In this document: positions 5,273-10,832 of the stretch, one piece after another
Numbering within the stretch: position 1 is the stretch's first letter
Layout of the letters: the number at the start of each line of letters is the position of its first letter
Assembly: GCA_036558305.1 (NCBI GenBank)
Contig: DATBFX010000040.1
Span: forward strand, 1 to 13,949
DNA from: DATBFX01 sp036558305
GTDB lineage: Bacteria; Chloroflexota; Chloroflexia; Thermomicrobiales; UBA6265
DNA length: 13,949 nt
Reading direction: 5' to 3'
Notes under the pieces: generated by a model
Seen by the model: the letters and a program-made list of their open reading frames with translations, nothing else
Database searches by the model: none
What the model was told of the DNA's origin: nothing
Made by a program: the position numbers and the translations under genes

Positions 5273-7690
5273 GTGCTCCGCAACTGGTCGTTGAGACTCG
5301 GGGTTCTGCTCCTCGTCTTGCCTGCCGTCCAGGGGCCAAAGGACAACTGGTTCCCGCACCCGCAGGCGTCTCTCCACCGCACCGAACGCTCGCTGGCGAC
5401 CACTGCGGGCTCTGCGGCCGCGGCAGGCGACGTCGGTGGTGTGCCCCAGCCGGTCGTTGCCGATGTTCAAACCCTCGTATTCGGTGCTGAGGCCGACGCC
5501 AGAGTCGAGCGCGACCATCCGGACGCGAACTTCGGCAGCGAGCCGGATCTGGTCGTGGACAGCGAGCCGCAGACGGCCAGCTACCTCCGATTTCGTATCG
5601 TGGGCGAGACGGGATCCGTCGGGAAGGCGACGCTGCGGCTGTACGCCTCGAACGGTTCGGGGAACGGCCCGGCGGTGTACCAGACCACGAATGATTGGAC
5701 CGAAGCAGACATCACGTGGGACACGAAGCCGGGACCCGTGGGCTCACCCCTGGACGATAAGGCGACCGTTGCCGCCGATAGCTGGGTCGAGTACGACGTG
5801 ACGGCGGCGGTCACGGGAGACGGAACGTACGCGTTCGGCCTCGTTACCGATTCCACCGACGGGACGAAGTTCTATTCACGGGAGCGGAGCGAAAACCAGC
5901 CCGAGCTGATCGTGATTCCTGCCGCCGGCTCGCCGTCCGCGTCTCCTCTCGGTGGAACGCCGGCCGCCCCGGCGACACCACCAAGCACGCCCGCACTGCC
6001 CGTCCAGACGATTCCCGCGACGAGGACGGCAACCGTGTCTCCGGCCGCGGCACGGCTCCCGACGGGCAGCCCCGCGCCGACGAGCACGGCGGAAAATGCG
6101 GGGGCGAATGCCGTCGCGACCACCAGCGCGCTGGCGACCGAGGCTGCGGCGGCGCGCGCAACGGCGGCCGCGCTCGCGGCGGACCTCGCGACGTCCGAGG
6201 CCGAACAGAACGCGGCGGACGCGACCATTGCGGCGCTCCAGACCGCGGCCAGTCGCACGGCCACGTCGACCCGTACCTCGCCACCCACCGCGACGGCCAC
6301 ACCGGTCCCCACGGCTACCCCGACCGCCAGGCCAGCGGTCACCCGCACCCCGGTTCCCACCTCCACGGCGATGCCAAGCCCGACGCGCACACCCTCCCCT
6401 CGCCCCACGCCGACCGCGACGGCCACGCCGACGGCCACCCGCGTCCCGCCGACGAGCACGTCGACCCCGCGGCCGACCGCTACCCCGACGGCGACGGCCA
6501 CGGCTCGCCCGACGAATCCTCCGCGCCCGACGCCGACGGAGACACCGCTGCCTACCGCGAGTCCGACCGCTGTCCCTACCGCGAGCCCACAGCCGACCGG
6601 AACCGCAGCGCCGGGTCCCGTTCCGGCGGCAACGTCGACGCCGACGCCAGGGGTGCGCGCGGCGGATGCGGCGATGTTCCGAGGCGACCCGGCTCGCACC
6701 GGCGCTTACCGCGGTCAGGGGCCAACGAGCGACCCGGTCATCGCCTGGCGGTACAAGACCCGGGGCGAGGTCGTGTCATCGGCCGCCGTCGTCGACGGTG
6801 TCGTCTACGTGGGCGGCCTCGGCGGTGCCGTCTACGCCATCGGGGCGGCGGACGGGCGGTTGCGCTGGCGGTTCGAGACGGGCGACCAGGTCGCGTCCTC
6901 GCCGGCCGTCGTCGACGGCGTCGTGTACGTCGGCAGCTCCGACGGGAATCTCTATGCGCTCGACGCGCGCAGCGGGGAGGAACGCTGGCAAGCGCGGACC
7001 GGCCCCGTGGTCGGGGCGCCGGCGGTTGCCGGAAACACCGTCTATGTGGGGAGCTGGGGCGGGGCGTTGTATGCCTTCGATGCTCCGACTGGGAAGCGAC
7101 GCTGGCGCGTTCCCGTCGAGGCCGAGGTGTACTCGTCCCCGGCCGTCGCCGGCGACCTCGTCTTTGGAGGCGGCGTGGACGGCACGCTCCACGCGCTCGA
7201 CGCCGACACCGGCGCCGAGCGATGGCAGCGCACGTTGGGGGGCCTTTACGCCACGCCCGCCGTCGTGGGGGGTATGCTATACGTCGGGGACGCGTCCGGG
7301 ATCATGCATGCCCTTGACGCCGAGACAGGCCACGAGCGGTGGCGGTACCGGGCGACTGGTCGCATCGCCTCCTCGGCGGCAGTGGCGTCCGGGCTGGTCG
7401 TGTTCGGTAGCGACGACGGGAGCGTGTATGCCCTCCGCGTGGACGACGGCACTCTGGCCTGGCGATTCACCGCAGACGGTGGAGTCACGTCCTCCCCCAC
7501 GGTGGCCGGTCACGTTGCGTACGTTGCCAGCCTCGGCGGGCGACTGTACGCGCGCGACCTCCTCACCGGCGGGGCACGTTGGGACCTAGACCTCGGGGAT
7601 GCAGTGCGTGCGTCCCCGGCGGTGGCCGCCGGCGTGCTCTACCTGGGCACCGCCGGCGACGCCGTGTACGCCGTGGAGAGCAAAACCTGA
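5273..7690 (+). CDS. Secreted DNRLRE/CBM96-like protein with Thr/Pro linker and eight-bladed PQQ-type propeller
   Basis: The 805-residue product starts with a signal peptide (about 1-21, hydrophobic LRLGVLLLVLPAV), so it is exported. Domain 1 (about 66-217) is DNRLRE/CBM96-like. It contains DANFGSEPDLVVDS, SYLRFRI, ATLRLYA, NDWTEADITWDTKPG, WVEYDVT and FYSRERSENQPELIV, in the family's usual order. An Ala-rich stretch (276-328) may be a short coiled coil. It is followed by a Thr/Pro linker (329-460). The C-terminal half (466-803) has repeats of 38-41 residues with the pattern SSPAVVDGVVYVG..DG.LYALDA.TG...W, typical of PQQ/YncE-type propellers. Seven complete blades plus an eighth split between the N-terminal segment (DPVIAWRYKTRGE) and the C-terminal strands would close an eight-bladed ring. 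No catalytic residues for quinoprotein dehydrogenases were seen, so a binding role is more likely (inference). GTG 5273 follows AGGGG by five bases. GTG 5258 is the longer alternative, without a site. Confidence 0.88.
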   Translation: MLRNWSLRLGVLLLVLPAVQGPKDNWFPHPQASLHRTERSLATTAGSAAAAGDVGGVPQPVVADVQTLVFGAEADARVERDHPDANFGSEPDLVVDSEPQTASYLRFRIVGETGSVGKATLRLYASNGSGNGPAVYQTTNDWTEADITWDTKPGPVGSPLDDKATVAADSWVEYDVTAAVTGDGTYAFGLVTDSTDGTKFYSRERSENQPELIVIPAAGSPSASPLGGTPAAPATPPSTPALPVQTIPATRTATVSPAAARLPTGSPAPTSTAENAGANAVATTSALATEAAAARATAAALAADLATSEAEQNAADATIAALQTAASRTATSTRTSPPTATATPVPTATPTARPAVTRTPVPTSTAMPSPTRTPSPRPTPTATATPTATRVPPTSTSTPRPTATPTATATARPTNPPRPTPTETPLPTASPTAVPTASPQPTGTAAPGPVPAATSTPTPGVRAADAAMFRGDPARTGAYRGQGPTSDPVIAWRYKTRGEVVSSAAVVDGVVYVGGLGGAVYAIGAADGRLRWRFETGDQVASSPAVVDGVVYVGSSDGNLYALDARSGEERWQARTGPVVGAPAVAGNTVYVGSWGGALYAFDAPTGKRRWRVPVEAEVYSSPAVAGDLVFGGGVDGTLHALDADTGAERWQRTLGGLYATPAVVGGMLYVGDASGIMHALDAETGHERWRYRATGRIASSAAVASGLVVFGSDDGSVYALRVDDGTLAWRFTADGGVTSSPTVAGHVAYVASLGGRLYARDLLTGGARWDLDLGDAVRASPAVAAGVLYLGTAGDAVYAVESKT
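6257..6652 (+). repeat. Thr/Pro-rich low-complexity linker repeat
   Basis: About 130 codons encode mostly Thr, Pro, Ala and Ser in short units such as TATPT and PTPT. The DNA is correspondingly repetitive (ACGGCCAC, CCGACCGC and variants). It joins the N-terminal half to the propeller and probably spans the cell envelope or is O-glycosylated (inference). A second tract of the same kind lies at 13376-13684. Confidence 0.8.
6773..7681 (+). repeat. Tandem propeller repeats, about 114-123 bp each
   Basis: Eight in-frame units each encode about 38-41 residues. Units one and two are nearly alike at DNA level: 33 bases from 6785 differ at only four positions from those 120 bp later. The others are more diverged, so these two may come from a recent duplication or gene conversion. 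Confidence 0.7.
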
Positions 7691-7794
7691 TCGGCGCCCG
7701 ATCGCCCCGTTCGGCACCCGGGACCCGTCGTGTTCGCTGCCGGACGGACTCGCGACCGCGCCGGCAAGCAGACCCCGGCGCTGGGGGTGAGGCG

Positions 7795-8043
7795 TTGGAC
7801 CCTGGGCTCGTCGGTAGAAGTGACTGGCTCGCTCCGGCGGCGCTGGCCGTTGGCCTGGTCGCCATCGGCTTGGCCTCCCTGGCGTGGACCGTGCGGGAGG
7901 CAAGAGCCTCCCACTGTCCGGCCTGCGGGGGCCGAGTCGAGCCGGGCGACCGCTTCTGCCCTTGGTGCGGCAGGCATCCCGTGACGAAGGAGGGGACGCC
8001 GTCGGACGATCCGCAGGCCAGCGGGCCGACGCCCGGGTCTTGA
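7795..8043 (+). CDS. Small membrane-anchored zinc-ribbon protein
   Basis: The 82-residue product has one hydrophobic helix (about 12-32, LAPAALAVGLVAIGLASLAW) followed by a double CxxC zinc ribbon. The cysteines are Cys41-Pro-Ala-Cys44 and Cys55-Pro-Trp-Cys58 in the form HCPACGGRVEPGDRFCPWCGR, which is standard for bacterial zinc-ribbon tails. No enzymatic part is present. TTG 7795 is preferred because GGGGG lies seven bases upstream and because longer in-frame extension gives an Arg-rich, helix-free N-terminus overlapping the propeller gene. It follows that gene by 104 bp on the same strand and could be in its transcript. The function is unknown. The ribbon may bind a partner protein on the cytoplasmic side. 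Confidence 0.65.
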   Translation: MDPGLVGRSDWLAPAALAVGLVAIGLASLAWTVREARASHCPACGGRVEPGDRFCPWCGRHPVTKEGTPSDDPQASGPTPGS

Positions 8044-8413
8044 GTGCAGACCGCGCCCGGCCGGGGCCGGTCGCCCGTTCCCTCCCGGCAGCACGGTTAC
8101 GCCCGATCGTGATCTTCGGGCAGCCGACCGCGGCGACTGCCGGCTAACTCAAGACGTCCCGGCAGACGGTCTGCGACCGCCCCCTCGTGCATCGGCACCG
8201 CGATCTGGCGCCGGTCGGCGGTCGGCGCGACCCGCGGCCGTGGCGGCATCCCCGTGCCTCTCGCCCATGCCAGCACCCGCAGCGGAAGGGCGCGCCAGAG
8301 AGGGAGATCCCGCCGATCCCGATCCCGCCACCACCGAGTGCACGCATGTGTCAAGAATGATGTAAGCTGGGCCATTACCAACTCGCGCGGGACGCCGAAA
8401 GGGGGAAGAGGCG
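8044..8413. other. Gene-free interval of 370 bp
   Basis: No gene or RNA gene is supportable. An AT-richer patch at 8341-8380 lies just upstream of the helix-turn-helix gene and is the likely promoter area, but I could not place -35 and -10 boxes with confidence. Confidence 0.35.
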
Positions 8414-8677
8414 ATGCCTGATGAGCGCATGGTGGACGGGCGCGCCTGGTTGACCGTCGGGGAAGCAGCCCGGGTAGCCGGGGTGCACCGGTACACCGTC
8501 TACGGATGGATCACGCGCGGGCGATTGAAGATGCTCCCGACCGACGACGGCACCCACCGGATCGCCGCCGCCGACTTGGAGCGGCTGTTGGCAGCGCGGC
8601 GCGCGGCAGCTGCGGTCGGTGTACGGGTCGATACCCTCCTACATTGGGGCGATGAGGGCCCCGCTGTGGTGGACTGA
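8414..8677 (+). CDS. Helix-turn-helix protein of the excisionase/BldC type
   Basis: The 87-residue product carries WLTVGEAARVAGVHRYTVYGWITRGRLKMLPTDDGTHRIAAADLERLL (12-59). This is the 'excisionase family' MerR-like winged helix. It has the hallmark 'tv.EaA...gvs..TvyrWi..G.l......g..Ri...dL..ll'. The C-terminal 25 residues are hydrophobic/acidic and unlike any partner-binding domain I know. Proteins of this size can be excisionases of mobile elements or BldC-like regulators. No integrase gene is visible in this window. GGGGGAAGAGG precedes ATG 8414, with GGGGG at seven bases. It borders a gene-poor, AT-richer interval, which could be an old mobile-element trace (inference). Confidence 0.85.
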   Translation: MPDERMVDGRAWLTVGEAARVAGVHRYTVYGWITRGRLKMLPTDDGTHRIAAADLERLLAARRAAAAVGVRVDTLLHWGDEGPAVVD

Positions 8678-9441
8678 GGGTCCGGGAAGCCGATCGGCAC
8701 TCCTCCTATCGCCTACCCTCGGGTTGGCAACCGACCGCCGAGTCGCTGCCAATCACGGCTCCGCGAGACGCGCACGGGTCATTTGGAGAGTTTGACATGG
8801 AGGGAGTCCGCGCTCGCAAGCAGCGCCGGCGTCCCCTCGGCCGTGGAATCGGCCATCTGAGAAGAAACCAGCGGAGTCCGATTTGAGTTTTGGCCGGGAT
8901 TGGGATCACTCGATCATGTCGCCGCTTACACCTGGATGCGCAGTACACTCTGACATGACAGCGAAACCGGGCGACATCACGTTGTCGATGCTCCCATCGA
9001 CTCTCGATCGGCGTCCCCACCGGTTGCTCAAGGGGGATAGCGAGGTTTGCCAGGACTCCAGATCAATCATGGCGCGATTTGGCAGGGCCGCATGTCTCGG
9101 AGGCGGTCCGTTGGCGAACCGTCTTCTTCGCACGCCGAATCCCGAGAAGGGTCTCCGGTTGGCTGTCGCTCACGGAAGGGGCCGCGCGATAAATCGAGGT
9201 GTTTCTCGCTACATCTGTGGTTATCGCCGTTGTAGCTTTCCCAAAGAAATACACATTACCTGGGCAAAGAGGGATCAGAAAATTTGTGACTTCCGGGGTG
9301 TACGGACAATTGACAATCGTCACGCGGTTACGTACTCTCCTGAACGCGGGAATCGTTCACGGACTTATAACCCGTAGCCCGAGGAAGGGGCTCATCCGAC
9401 TAAGCGCCTTCCGCTGTATGAGTGATGCCGAACCGCATTTC

Positions 9442-9465
9442 GCTCATGCATCTTCGTGCATGAGC
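9442..9465. repeat. 9-bp perfect hairpin with a six-base loop
   Basis: GCTCATGCA (9442-9450) and TGCATGAGC (9457-9465) flank TCTTCG. The loop contains a TTCG-type sequence that often makes stable RNA hairpins. No T-tract follows and no gene precedes it on either side, so it is not an obvious terminator. It may be a protein-binding site or part of a small RNA. Confidence 0.5.
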
Positions 9466-9669
9466 ACTGCCGGACAGGCGACGAACGCGCGTGTTGATGC
9501 AAGAGTGTTAGGCAGGTGGGGTTCCAGGGAAGCGATCCTGCTTCGGCACGTTCGGTGGTGCTGCAGACCCGACTCCTCGACCGAGTCGTGCTCGGCGGAT
9601 TCCCTAGCCCGGGCCTCATGAATGGGCGCGGTTCACTGGATCAACTGAAGCTGGAGGAAGTCGCTGTGA

Positions 9670-9764
9670 CAACGCCTGGGCGTTGCCGCTCGCCCTGAAG
9701 AGCGAACGGGAAGATCAGAGAGGTGGGGGCACCGAGCCAACGATGACCCCCCACCCCCCTTGGC
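9670..9764 (+). promoter_or_regulatory. Structured leader upstream of the GT2 operon
   Basis: CAACGC (9670-9675) pairs with GCGTTG (9680-9685), and GGTGGGGG (9722-9729) pairs with CCCCCACC (9748-9755). GCCAA (9736-9740) in the second loop can also pair with TTGGC (9760-9764), which would compete with the large stem. Such exclusive foldings are typical of attenuators, but no known riboswitch core was recognised and no transcription start is established. Confidence 0.3.
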
Positions 9765-9885
9765 ACGGTTGGTGGTCCGAAGCGGGCCACCGCGCGGCAT
9801 TGTGCATTCTAGCGCATGTCTTGCCACGCGCCACCCATCCGCTTCGGACCGCTTGCCTTTTCCCTACCAAAGAACCATCAGTCGT

Positions 9886-9892
9886 AGGAGGA
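9886..9892 (+). promoter_or_regulatory. Ribosome-binding site of the GT2 gene
   Basis: AGGAGGA lies seven bases before GTG 9900, a near-ideal site that decides this start over the later ATG codons in frame. Confidence 0.8.
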
Positions 9893-9899
9893 ACGGGAA

Positions 9900-10772
9900 G
9901 TGGTCGCGAGTCTGCACCGTCTTGACACCATGCGGGTCGACACCGACGCCTGGGAGCCCTCCAGCGGCGGAATGTTGCAAGGTCTCCGCGTATCCGTCGT
10001 GGTTCCGGCGCTGAACGAGGCAGAAAACCTGCCACACGTCCTCCCCCGAATCCCCGAATGGGTCGACGAAGTGCTCCTGGTTGACGGCCATTCGACCGAC
10101 AGCACGGCGGAGGTCGCGCGTGAGTTCTGCCCACGGGTCCGCATCGTCGTCCAGGAGGGTCGAGGCAAGGGCGCGGCCCTGCGATCGGGGTTCGCGGCCG
10201 CCACCGGCGACATCATCGTCATGCTGGATGCGGATGGCTCGACCGATCCCGCTGAGATTCCCGCCTTCATCGGTCCCTTGCTGGCCGGGGCCCACTTCGT
10301 CAAGGGCTCGCGGTTCATCCAGGGCGGCGGGACATCCGACATGTCGGTCATGCGCCGCCTCGGTAACTGGACCTTCGTCACCTTTGTTCAGTGCTTCCAC
10401 GGCGGTCGCTTCTCGGACCTTTGCTACGGCTACAACGCGTTCTGGGCCCACGTGCTTCCGCTCCTGGCCCTCGACGGGGACGGTTTCGAGATCGAAACGA
10501 TCATGAACGTCCGCGCGCTTCGCGCGGGGCTCAAGGTCGTCGAGGTCCCGAGTTTCGAGGCCCCGCGGATCCATGGGGTCAGCCGTCTTCGCACGATCCC
10601 CGACGGCTGGCGCGTGCTCAAAGCACTCTGGCGAGAGACCACGGTCGGCTGGCGCCAGAACCTGCGGGGGCTCATTGGCGAAGGAAACGCCAGGGTGGTG
10701 CCTCTCGAGCGCGGCGCGCCTTCCGGCTACGCCGCGGGCACGATCGCGCCAATCAAGCAAATCGATCTGTAG
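9900..10772 (+). CDS. GT2-family glycosyltransferase, dolichyl-phosphate-mannose-synthase-like
   Basis: The 290-residue product has a GT-A fold. VSVVVPALNEAENLPHVL (31-48) is the donor-binding start, VDGHSTDSTAEVA (61-73) the next strand-turn, and GKGAALRSGFAAATGDIIVMLDADGSTDP follows. Asp110 and Asp112 form the DxD metal site within LDADGS. FEIET (196-200) and GLKVVEVP (210-217) complete the pattern of DPM1/GtrB-like enzymes. Those transfer mannose or glucose to polyprenyl phosphate on the cytoplasmic face. A large soluble C-terminus without membrane helices is present. The substrate is therefore probably a nucleotide sugar, possibly the GDP-mannose made by manC 6 kb upstream (inference). 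It heads an operon, with 60 bp to the next gene. The fold is certain. The specific reaction is not. Confidence 0.9.
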   Translation: MVASLHRLDTMRVDTDAWEPSSGGMLQGLRVSVVVPALNEAENLPHVLPRIPEWVDEVLLVDGHSTDSTAEVAREFCPRVRIVVQEGRGKGAALRSGFAAATGDIIVMLDADGSTDPAEIPAFIGPLLAGAHFVKGSRFIQGGGTSDMSVMRRLGNWTFVTFVQCFHGGRFSDLCYGYNAFWAHVLPLLALDGDGFEIETIMNVRALRAGLKVVEVPSFEAPRIHGVSRLRTIPDGWRVLKALWRETTVGWRQNLRGLIGEGNARVVPLERGAPSGYAAGTIAPIKQIDL

Positions 10773-10832
10773 CCGCGTAGGGCGTCGTGGCTGGAGAACA
10801 CGCACGGCAAGCATCAACGAAAGGTCCGCGGA

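Larger units (their letters stand above)
8678..9899. other. 1.2-kb gene-poor interval with an AT-richer core
   Basis: I could not support a gene here. Frames at 8883-9377, 9199-9621 and 9063-9323 (minus) are open but have no recognisable domain and no ribosome-binding site. The line at 9241-9300 is about 45% G+C by count, against roughly two thirds in neighbouring genes. A TTGACA box at 9310-9315 with TACTCT 17 bases later is a weak promoter candidate without a target gene. A 29-codon frame at 8797-8886 follows GGAGAG but is a short Arg-rich peptide. A perfect hairpin sits at 9442-9464, and the region near the end forms the leader structures described separately. Confidence 0.5.

Noticed and set aside
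6257..6652. CRISPR-like array
   Set aside because: The repeats are short, continuous coding units of a Thr/Pro linker without constant repeat and unique spacer alternation.
5952..7589. 545-codon plus-strand frame inside the propeller gene
   Set aside because: Arg/Pro-rich, no domain, and the propeller frame shows regular repeats with motif conservation.
8057..8070. GC-rich palindrome after the zinc-ribbon gene as a terminator
   Set aside because: The loop would be only two bases and no T-tract follows, so termination is not supported.
8781..8800. Resemblance to the 5' end of 16S rRNA (TGGAGAGTTTGA and nearby bases)
   Set aside because: The likeness stops after about 14 bases. The following sequence does not match rRNA, so it is a coincidence.
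9340..9400. tRNA-like anticodon loop (ACTTATAACC)
   Set aside because: No D-arm, no GGTTCGA-type T-arm and no closing acceptor stem were found.
9500..9515. GTTAGGC resembling an integron attC core (GTTRRRY)
   Set aside because: No complementary RYYYAAC partner was found at the right distance, and no integron integrase is in the window.
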